The notes under the pieces were generated by a model. It made no database searches, was not told the DNA's origin, and saw only the letters and a list, made by a program, of their open reading frames with translations. DNA of 16,869 nt from Listeria_A hofi (GTDB lineage: Bacteria; Bacillota; Bacilli; Lactobacillales; Listeriaceae), in contig NZ_CAUYTL010000048.1 in NCBI RefSeq assembly GCF_963575615.1, positions 1 through 16,869 of the forward strand, in the 5' to 3' direction. The translations under genes and the position numbers were made by a program. Below are positions 7,232-12,154 of the stretch, in pieces. Numbering within the stretch: the stretch's first letter is position 1; every line of letters begins with the position of its first letter.

Positions 7232-7293
7232 GAGCGCCTGTCGCCGATTTATTGAGATTATGTCCCGTCCTCTTTTTAAATGGGGGTAGAGGA

Positions 7294-7482
7294 ATGAGAT
7301 ATATTAAATCACAAATGAAGCAATTGGTCAGAGAAGATGCGCGATTGCAGCAGAAGTTGAAACAGCTGATGGAAGAGCACGATTTGGAGAAAAGTTTCGC
7401 TTTAAAGGCGTTGTACCATGCGGAAGTTGCTGATAGCGGGAAGTACATGGAAGCGTATCAGGAATTAGATTATTTGAAATAA
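7294..7482 (+). CDS. Small charged helical protein of unknown function
   Basis: I do not recognise this 62-residue protein. It is rich in Lys, Glu, Gln and Leu and predicted to be almost wholly helical; residues about 3-30 (KSQMKQ to LMEEHD) have a heptad-like hydrophobic spacing that suggests a short coiled coil. It has no signal peptide, membrane segment or metal-binding motif. The ATG at 7294 is preceded by GGGGGTAGAGG, while the frame continues open to an ATG at 7228 that lies inside the repeat element and has no RBS, so 7294 is preferred. The gene starts only 17 nt after the T-run of the repeat array, leaving no room for a promoter outside the repeat. A terminator follows at 7530-7558. 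Codon use and RBS make it likely to be real, but no function is assigned. Confidence 0.6.
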   Translation: MRYIKSQMKQLVREDARLQQKLKQLMEEHDLEKSFALKALYHAEVADSGKYMEAYQELDYLK

Positions 7483-7529
7483 ACTACTGAATACCAACTT
7501 TTTTGACCAATCTGCGTAAAGCATAATCT

Positions 7530-7558
7530 TCGTCTCACTCTAGTAATGGGTAAGACGA
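7530..7558 (+). terminator. Terminator after the 62-aa gene
   Basis: TCGTCT (7530-7535) pairs with AGACGA (7553-7558), with further AC/GT pairing inside after one mismatch, followed by TTTTTATTTTTCC. It lies about 50 nt after the stop codon and separates the small gene from the regulator gene. Confidence 0.7.
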
Positions 7559-7575
7559 TTTTTATTTTTCCTTAT

Positions 7576-7586
7576 TTTTTAGTAAA
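7576..7586 (+). promoter_or_regulatory. TTTTTAGTAAA motif shared with the binding-protein promoter
   Basis: The same 11 bases occur at 8732-8742. Here AGTAAAAT (7581-7588) also forms an 8-bp inverted repeat with ATTTTACT (7607-7614), upstream of the regulator promoter. It is a candidate half-site for the LacI-type protein, but the region is AT-rich and chance is possible. Confidence 0.25.
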
Positions 7587-7601
7587 ATTAATAAAAAAAG
7601 T

Positions 7602-7638
7602 GCGATATTTTACTGTTTTGTCTGGCGATTTTTTTACT
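7602..7638 (+). promoter_or_regulatory. Direct-repeat candidate operator before the lacI-type gene
   Basis: GCGATATTTTACT (7602-7614) and GCGATTTTTTTACT (7625-7638) are near-identical direct repeats 23 nt apart, covering the -35 region of the regulator promoter. LacI-family sites usually centre on CG, as both do, so autoregulation is plausible. Confidence 0.35.
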
Positions 7639-7645
7639 TTAGTTC

Positions 7646-7651
7646 TATAAT
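7646..7651 (+). promoter_or_regulatory. -10 element of the LacI-type regulator gene
   Basis: A perfect TATAAT lies 32 nt before the ATG at 7684. The best -35 at 17 nt (TGGCGA, 7623-7628) is poor and falls inside the second GCGATT repeat, which suggests a weak or controlled promoter. Confidence 0.55.
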
Positions 7652-7683
7652 AAGTCTATTAAATACTTTTAAAAGGTGATAAA

Positions 7684-8673
7684 ATGGCGACGATGACGGA
7701 TATTGCGAAATTGGCGGGTGTTTCGATAGCAACGGTTTCTCGAGTATTAAATTATGATGAAACACTCTCGGCCTCAGAAGAAACGCGACGTAAAATTTTT
7801 GAGATTGCGGAGAGTTTAGATTATACGAAACATAAGCAGAAATCTACAAAAAAAGTAGGTAAAATTGCGATTGTGCAGTGGAATACGGAAGAGGAAGAGC
7901 TGAATGATATTTATTATATGTCGATTCGGATTGGGGCGGAGAATCGTGCGCGGGACCATGGAATTGAGATTTCAACATTGTATGAACTAGGAAAGATTAC
8001 GTCAGCAGCCATCGATGGAATTTTGGCGATTGGCAAATTCACGTGGCAGCAAGTGGAGCAGTTACAGGCGATTCATAGTAATATTTGTTTTGTGGATACA
8101 GACTATCGGTTGAATAAATATGATTCGGTTGTCATTGATTTTAGGCAATCAACGCGAGATGTGATTGACTATTTTGTGCAGGGTGGACATACGAATATTG
8201 GTTTTATTGGTGCAGAAGAGCGCAGTGAAATTGATGGGAATATGAATGATCCGCGTTCAGTTGCTTATGTGGCTTATATGAAGGAGCGGGAACTATACGA
8301 AAAGCAGAATATGTTTGTAGTTGGTGGACGTTTTGATGTGCCTTCTGGTTACGAACAGATGAAACAAGCGATTCAGCAACTTGGGGACGATTTACCAACT
8401 GCGTTTTTCGTAGCGAACGACCCAATGGCAATCGGATGTCTGCGGGCTCTTGCTGAACATAACATTTCGGTTCCCGAGCGCGTGAGCATCGTTGGCTTCA
8501 ATGATATTAGTGTTTCTCAGTATGTTTCGCCAGCGCTTAGCACGATTCGAGTGTATACCGAATTCATGGGCGAGGAAGGCATGGATATGTTATATGAGCG
8601 CATGAATGGACGCAAAATTGCCAAACGTACTATCTTAGAGACAGATTTGATTATTAGAGAAAGTTCCGAATAA
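7684..8673 (+). CDS. LacI-family transcriptional regulator of the galactoside locus (GanR-like)
   Basis: This 329-residue protein is a full-length LacI/GalR regulator. The N-terminal DNA-binding domain reads MTDIAKLAGVSIATVSRVLN (residues 4-23), with helix-turn-helix and a hinge near 50-60. A periplasmic-binding-like effector domain (about 60-329) carries GGHTNIGFIG, PTAFFVANDPMAIGCLRAL, and the C-terminal VSIVGFNDISVSQYVSPALSTI. Overall pattern and length resemble Bacillus GanR (LacR), which represses the galactan operon and is induced by galactobiose-type sugars. AAGGTGAT ends 3 nt before the ATG. It is transcribed in the same direction as the transport genes but separated from them by a strong terminator, so it forms its own unit. 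Expected role: a repressor released by an imported galacto-oligosaccharide or galactose. The effector is inferred from the neighbouring enzymes. Confidence 0.93.
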   Translation: MATMTDIAKLAGVSIATVSRVLNYDETLSASEETRRKIFEIAESLDYTKHKQKSTKKVGKIAIVQWNTEEEELNDIYYMSIRIGAENRARDHGIEISTLYELGKITSAAIDGILAIGKFTWQQVEQLQAIHSNICFVDTDYRLNKYDSVVIDFRQSTRDVIDYFVQGGHTNIGFIGAEERSEIDGNMNDPRSVAYVAYMKERELYEKQNMFVVGGRFDVPSGYEQMKQAIQQLGDDLPTAFFVANDPMAIGCLRALAEHNISVPERVSIVGFNDISVSQYVSPALSTIRVYTEFMGEEGMDMLYERMNGRKIAKRTILETDLIIRESSE

Positions 8674-8686
8674 GGCATTTTAAAAT

Positions 8687-8730
8687 CCTGCTACGTTCAG
8701 TTAAATAGCTGAATGTAGCGGGTTTTTTTT
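8687..8730 (+). terminator. Terminator of the LacI-type gene
   Basis: CCTGCTACGTTCAG (8687-8700) pairs with CTGAATGTAGCGGG (8709-8722) at all but two positions around an 8-nt loop, followed by eight T residues (8723-8730). This is a classic intrinsic terminator between regulator and transport operon. Confidence 0.92.
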
Positions 8731-8731
8731 A

Positions 8732-8776
8732 TTTTTAGTAAATAAAGAGTAAAAAATATTGACTTTTAACTAAAAA
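8732..8776 (+). promoter_or_regulatory. Inverted repeat flanking the -35 of the transport operon
   Basis: TTTTTAGT (8732-8739) and ACTAAAAA (8769-8776) are perfect inverted repeats, one upstream of the -35 and one in the promoter spacer. The left arm belongs to the TTTTTAGTAAA motif also present at 7576-7586. It is a candidate operator arrangement for the neighbouring LacI-type regulator. Confidence 0.3.
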
Positions 8777-8787
8777 TTTGTTATTCT
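8759..8787 (+). promoter_or_regulatory. Promoter of the galactoside transport and hydrolysis operon
   Basis: TTGACT (8759-8764) is followed after 17 nt by TATTCT (8782-8787), the latter preceded by TG one base upstream (extended -10). Transcription would begin near 8794, leaving a leader of about 66 nt that contains the cre match and the RBS. Confidence 0.6.
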
Positions 8788-8827
8788 GTTGAAGAAGTAT
8801 ATTACAGATTTTCACAAACTAACAAAA

Positions 8828-8841
8828 TGTTAGCGATTACA
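8828..8841 (+). promoter_or_regulatory. cre site (CcpA) or LacI-family operator in the operon leader
   Basis: TGTTAGCGATTACA fits the cre consensus TGWNANCGNTNWCA at every fixed position. It lies about 35 nt downstream of the predicted start and just before the RBS (8847-8853), where bound CcpA would block elongation. The local LacI-type regulator could also use this site, because both families recognise CG-centred palindromes. Catabolite repression by glucose is the expected outcome. Confidence 0.6.
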
Positions 8842-8859
8842 AAAATGGAGGGGTAAGGA

Positions 8860-10140
8860 ATGAAAAAACGTTTTTCGGTTTTGTTGATGATTAGTATGTT
8901 GGCAGTGATAGCTTTAGCGGCTTGTGGAGGTGGTTCTGCGGACAGCGCCAGCAAGAACAAGAAGGAATTGACGGCTTGGGCTTGGAATGTGAATGTAAAG
9001 GCATTGGAGGAAGCAGCGAAGCAATACGAGAAAGATAACAAAGGGTTTAAGTTGAAAGTAGTTGAAATGAGCAATACGGATGCCTACCAAAAAATCACAA
9101 CAGGTCTCCAAGCTGGTGGTAAAGGGTTACCAGACATTTTGCTAATTGAAGATGATCAAGTGCAAGGGTACTTAGAGAATTTTCCAAAAGCGTTTGTGAA
9201 CTTGTCGGATAAAGGGTTTGATGATGAAAAAAGCAAATTCCCAGATTATAAAATCAGTCTTTTAAGTAAAAAAGATAAAATATACGGATTCCCATTTGAT
9301 GCTGGTCCTACAGGTGTTTTCTACCGGACAGATATTTTCAAAGAGGCTGGTGTAGATCCTAAAAAGATTCAAACTTGGGATGATTACATTGAAGCAGGTA
9401 AAACTATTAAGCAAAAAACAGGTAAAGATATGATTGGTATGGACTATAACAATGATGATGGACAATACCGTATCATGTTGAACACACTCGGTACGTTCTA
9501 TTTTGACGATAAGGGTGATATCGCATTTACATCGGATGAGTCTGTAAAAGCGATGAGTACGATTCAAAAAATTAAAGATGCTGGTATTTCGAAAAATACG
9601 TCTGGTTGGGATCCTTGGGTGAGCGCGCTGGCAAATGGAGAAGTTGTGACGGCTCCAACTGGGGCTTGGTTCTCAGGCTCATTGATTCAACAAGCGCCTG
9701 ATTTAGCTGGTAAATGGAGTGTTTTCCCAATTCCATCTGTTGAAAAAGATGGAAGTCATGCAGCCAACAATGGCGGTAGTAATTTCATGATTCCAACAGT
9801 GAGCGAGAAATCGGATGAAGCATATAAGTTCTTGAAATATTTCAGTACTTCTAATGATGTGCAGGAGTTAGCGATGAGTGAAGGTGGGTTATTCCCGTCT
9901 TTAAACACAGTATATGAAACAGGGACGTTCAAGAATAAAGGTGATTATTTCACGCAAGATAACATTTGGCAGTTGTTTGCCGCTGAGATGAATGAAATTA
10001 AACCAGCGAACTATACTGGGAACTTCTCTATCGCTAAAGATGAAGCTGTAAAAGCGCAGTCAAAAGTGCTGGAAGGTGGCGACGTGAAAGATGCATTAGA
10101 AGCCGCGAAGAAAAGTCTAGCCAACCGAATTCAACAGTAA
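8860..10140 (+). CDS. ABC transporter sugar-binding lipoprotein (family 1 SBP)
   Basis: This 426-residue protein is a family 1 extracellular solute-binding protein (MalE/UgpB-like). It has a lipoprotein signal peptide with the lipobox LAAC and lipidated Cys22, followed by a Gly/Ser-rich linker. The mature part begins KELTAWAWNVN and includes LPDILLIEDDQVQGY, a hinge stretch YGFPFDAGPTGVFYRTDIFKEAG, and GEVVTAPTGAWFSG, typical of sugar binders. It would sit on the outer face of the membrane and deliver sugar to the two permeases encoded downstream. Gene context (GH42 and GH36) points to galacto-oligosaccharides; the Bacillus counterpart GanS binds galactan oligomers, but the sequence is not close enough for me to claim the same ligand. 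A strong GGAGGGG lies before the ATG. It is separated from its permease genes by a 317-nt repeat-bearing gap, unusual for such operons. Confidence 0.93.
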   Translation: MKKRFSVLLMISMLAVIALAACGGGSADSASKNKKELTAWAWNVNVKALEEAAKQYEKDNKGFKLKVVEMSNTDAYQKITTGLQAGGKGLPDILLIEDDQVQGYLENFPKAFVNLSDKGFDDEKSKFPDYKISLLSKKDKIYGFPFDAGPTGVFYRTDIFKEAGVDPKKIQTWDDYIEAGKTIKQKTGKDMIGMDYNNDDGQYRIMLNTLGTFYFDDKGDIAFTSDESVKAMSTIQKIKDAGISKNTSGWDPWVSALANGEVVTAPTGAWFSGSLIQQAPDLAGKWSVFPIPSVEKDGSHAANNGGSNFMIPTVSEKSDEAYKFLKYFSTSNDVQELAMSEGGLFPSLNTVYETGTFKNKGDYFTQDNIWQLFAAEMNEIKPANYTGNFSIAKDEAVKAQSKVLEGGDVKDALEAAKKSLANRIQQ

Positions 10141-10164
10141 AAAAGGGATTCAGTCTACCCCTAG

Positions 10165-10360
10165 TAAATCGGCGACAAGCGCTCGCATTCCAAGAGTTTA
10201 GCGGACTTCCGGTTCTGCTACGCAATACTTGCTACGCTTAACTTCTTGCATGGTCGAGGAAACTACCCTCTCCCTGCTTTCAGTCATCACATACACCAGT
10301 ATGCTCCGCTTCCGGCTTCCACCAAACTCTCGGAATACAAACGCTTTCGCTCGATTTGTG
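10165..10360 (-). repeat. Intergenic repeat element, copy B (inverted relative to copy A)
   Basis: The reverse complement of this stretch contains, in order, the four blocks of copy A: 10331-10360 matches 6971-7000, 10235-10280 matches 7082-7126, 10209-10220 matches 7141-7152, and 10165-10189 matches 7227-7251. Between blocks the sequence is different from A; here it includes arms around AGAGTTT and AAACTCT that could close most of the element into one hairpin. Neither copy encodes a protein. Confidence 0.8.
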
Positions 10361-10381
10361 TAAGGTGATATTTAGGATATA

Positions 10382-10418
10382 CTCGAAAAAATTGGTGATT
10401 ATTAGCTGTAGATTCGAG
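10382..10418 (+). terminator. Possible attenuator hairpin before the permease genes
   Basis: ACTCGAA and TTCGAGT form a perfect 7-bp stem with a loop of about 24 nt, followed by TTTTAAC. The T-run is short and the loop large, so termination would be partial at best. It could lower permease expression relative to the binding protein. Confidence 0.35.
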
Positions 10419-10442
10419 TTTTAACAATCCTTATTATGTGAT

Positions 10443-10447
10443 AGGAG
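10443..10447 (+). promoter_or_regulatory. RBS placing the permease start at 10458
   Basis: AGGAG lies 10 nt before the ATG at 10458 but only 1 nt before the upstream in-frame ATG at 10449. The second start is therefore preferred, giving MSRSKAFPYV as the N-terminus. Confidence 0.7.
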
Positions 10448-10457
10448 AATGGACATT

Positions 10458-11315
10458 ATGAGTAGAAGTAAGGCGTTTCCGTATGTATTTATTTTGCCGT
10501 CGGTATTATTGTTTGTTGTTTTTATTTTATATCCGATTATTTCGTCGTTTGTGCTCAGTTTTCAGACGAGTGATGGTGGAGAATTATCGTTTGCTGGGCT
10601 GGCGAATTATGAACGATTGTTGCATGATGAAATCTTTTGGAAAGCTTTGAAAAATACGTTTATTATTTTCATTTTCCAAGTACCGATTATGCTGTTTTTG
10701 GGGCTTGTTTTGGCAACGGTACTGAATAATAAGTTACTAAAATGGAAAGGCTTTTTTCGAGTTGGCTTTTATTTACCAGCAGTGACTTCGCTTGTGGCGT
10801 ATTCTTTGTTATTTTCGATTATGTTGCAAGATTCGGGTTTAATTAATAATTTATTGTCGTACATAGGAATTGGACCGATTCCTTGGCTGTCTTCGGCGAG
10901 TTGGTCGAAGGTGTCGATTATTTTAGCGATGATTTGGCGTTGGACGGGTTACAATATGGTCATTTATTTGGCAGCATTGCAAAATATACCGGAAGATACG
11001 TATGAAGCCGCAGATATGGATGGCGCTGGGAAAATACGTCAGTTCTTTAGTATTACGATTCCGCAGTTGAAACCGGTCATTCTTTTTACGGCGATTCTGT
11101 CGACAATTGGTACGTTGCAATTATTTGACGAGCCTTTTAACTTAACAAAAGGTGGACCGGCTGATTCGACGATGACGCTAGGTTTGTACATTTACCAAAA
11201 TGGATTTAAGTATTTTGACTTTAATTACGCATCAGCGGTTGCTTATGTTGTGGTGATTATTGTCGCTGTGCTGTCCTTTATTCAATTCAAATTTGCGGGA
11301 GCTGAGAAAAAATGA
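10458..11315 (+). CDS. ABC sugar transporter permease, MalF/UgpA type
   Basis: This 285-residue inner-membrane protein has six predicted helices, starting with FVFILYPIISSFVLSF-like segments near residues 10-35. The cytoplasmic EAA loop, which docks the ATPase, is at about 183-206 (EAADMDGAGKIRQFFSITIP, then QLKP). Length fits the compact UgpA/LacF class; Bacillus GanP is much longer because of an extended N-terminal part. It would form the membrane channel with the next gene's product and receive sugar from the lipoprotein encoded at 8860-10140. Its stop codon overlaps the next start by 4 nt (ATGA), so the two are translationally coupled. No ATP-binding subunit is encoded here; a shared MsmK/MsmX-type ATPase from elsewhere in the genome is likely needed. 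Confidence 0.93.
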   Translation: MSRSKAFPYVFILPSVLLFVVFILYPIISSFVLSFQTSDGGELSFAGLANYERLLHDEIFWKALKNTFIIFIFQVPIMLFLGLVLATVLNNKLLKWKGFFRVGFYLPAVTSLVAYSLLFSIMLQDSGLINNLLSYIGIGPIPWLSSASWSKVSIILAMIWRWTGYNMVIYLAALQNIPEDTYEAADMDGAGKIRQFFSITIPQLKPVILFTAILSTIGTLQLFDEPFNLTKGGPADSTMTLGLYIYQNGFKYFDFNYASAVAYVVVIIVAVLSFIQFKFAGAEKK

Positions 11316-12136
11316 GTGAGAGAATGATGGGAAGAACGATTGGTAGATATGTGTTACTCGCGATTTTTATGGTTATTTCTATCTTTCCGTTTTATTGGAT
11401 GTTAATTGGGGCGACGAATCATTCAAGTAAGATGTTTTCGAAGCCGATTACACTTTTGCCAGGTAAGGAATTTATTACGAACTTAGTGAATTTAAATGAT
11501 AATATCGGAATTTATCGGGTGCTGTTTAACTCGCTACTTGTTTCGGGAGCTTATGTGTTTTTGGCGCTTGCGATTAGTACGGCTGCGGCTTATGTACTCG
11601 CAAAATTTCAGTTCCGTGGTGCGAATTTGATTTTCTTATTGTTCATGCTTTCGATGATGATTCCGTCACAGGCAACGGTGATTCCACTGTTTAAATTGAT
11701 GTCCAATTTTGAGTTACTAAACACGTATTTTGCGTTGATTGTACCGCAACTTTGTTATCCATTTGCAATCTTTTTAATGCGTCAAAATTTCATGGCGTTT
11801 CCGAGTGAATTGCTAGAGTCGGCGCGATTGGACGGAGCTGGGGAATATCGGATTTTTTTCCAGATTGTACTCCCATCGATGAAACCCGCACTTGCTGCGA
11901 CATCGATTTTCTTGTTTATGACGCAATGGAATAACTTTATGTGGCCACTCGTTGTGACGACTTCAAGTGAAATGTATACATTCCCCGTTGCGCTATCAAG
12001 CTTGATGGGCGTGTCATTCACAGATTACGGACAAGTAATGACGGGGATTACATTTGCGACGATTCCGATTATTATTTTCTTCTTGATGTTGCAAAAACAC
12101 TTTATTTCAGGAATGCTGGGCAGTGCGCTCAAGTAA
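11312..12136 (+). CDS. ABC sugar transporter permease, MalG/UgpE type
   Basis: This 274-residue protein is the second permease of the pair. It begins with a short cytoplasmic tail and the first helix (YVLLAIFMVISIFPFYWMLI, residues 13-32), a motif typical of MalG/UgpE proteins. Five further helices follow, with the EAA loop at about 169-192 (ESARLDGAGEYRIFFQIVLP, then SMKP). Its start overlaps the previous stop by 4 nt, consistent with one-to-one production of the two permeases. It ends 18 nt before the beta-galactosidase start, confirming a shared operon of transport and hydrolysis. Substrate specificity cannot be read from the permease; galactosides are inferred from the adjoining enzymes. 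Confidence 0.93.
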   Translation: MSERMMGRTIGRYVLLAIFMVISIFPFYWMLIGATNHSSKMFSKPITLLPGKEFITNLVNLNDNIGIYRVLFNSLLVSGAYVFLALAISTAAAYVLAKFQFRGANLIFLLFMLSMMIPSQATVIPLFKLMSNFELLNTYFALIVPQLCYPFAIFLMRQNFMAFPSELLESARLDGAGEYRIFFQIVLPSMKPALAATSIFLFMTQWNNFMWPLVVTTSSEMYTFPVALSSLMGVSFTDYGQVMTGITFATIPIIIFFLMLQKHFISGMLGSALK

Positions 12137-12140
12137 TTTT

Positions 12141-12146
12141 AGGAGG
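12141..12146 (+). promoter_or_regulatory. RBS placing the GH42 start at 12155
   Basis: A perfect AGGAGG lies 8 nt before the ATG at 12155 and only 2 nt before the in-frame ATG at 12149. The spacing favours 12155, so the protein begins MVREQQNFYYGGDYNPEQW. Confidence 0.75.
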
Positions 12147-12154
12147 TTATGGAA

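Larger units (their letters stand above)
6971..7251 (+). repeat. Intergenic repeat element, copy A
   Basis: Copy A carries four blocks that reappear, in the same order but inverted, at 10165-10360: a 30-nt block at 6971-7000 (29 of 30 identical), a block at 7082-7126 containing GCAAGAAGTTAAGCG, TAGCAGAACCGG at 7141-7152, and a 25-nt block at 7227-7251 (24 of 25 identical). Sequence between blocks differs from copy B; here it is filled with the duplicated 72-nt unit. No ORF or transposase is present, so the element would be non-autonomous. Confidence 0.8.
6886..7277 (+). terminator. Terminator-like outer arms enclosing the repeat array
   Basis: GAGGCCGGGACA (6886-6897) pairs with TGTCCCGTCCTC (7261-7272) with one mismatch, and the 3' arm runs directly into TTTTT. 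Arms and T-run look like a terminator, but about 363 nt lie between them, themselves folded into several hairpins. The same GAGG-x-GGGACA arm forms an ordinary compact terminator at 16793-16840, so this may be a terminator expanded by insertion. Confidence 0.5.
6874..7293. other. Intergenic hairpin and repeat array
   Basis: This 420-nt gap has no credible gene. It is occupied by outer arms (6886-6897 and 7261-7272), a hairpin at 6920-6968 (AAGCAAGG with CTTGCTT), a conserved hairpin at 6970-6996 (ATACAAA with TTTGTAT), two copies of a 72-nt unit (7014-7085 and 7159-7231), and blocks shared with the inverted copy at 10165-10360. Confidence 0.75.
10141..10457. other. 317-nt intra-operon gap with inverted repeat element and hairpins
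   Basis: The gap between the binding-protein and permease genes holds no credible ORF. It contains a short AGGG/CCCT hairpin just after the stop codon, repeat copy B (10165-10360), a long-range stem AGAGTTT (10193-10199) with AAACTCT (10324-10330), and a hairpin at 10381-10419. I see no good promoter, so the permease genes probably depend on read-through. Confidence 0.65.

Noticed and set aside
6971..7251. CRISPR array as an explanation of the repeats
   Set aside because: The repeated units are 72 nt, only two, with self-complementary arms and no uniform short spacers, and no cas genes are nearby.
7483..7683. Riboswitch or T-box leader before the LacI-type gene
   Set aside because: The stretch is explained by a terminator followed by an AT-rich promoter; no conserved riboswitch core is visible.
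10034..10225. Minus-strand ORF over the end of the binding-protein gene and the repeat
   Set aside because: It is a shadow of the coding strand extended by the repeat, without an RBS or a recognisable product.
6971..10360. Composite transposon or insertion sequence bounded by the inverted elements
   Set aside because: No transposase is encoded, the elements are mosaic with no clean ends or visible target-site duplication, and the enclosed genes belong to the operon.
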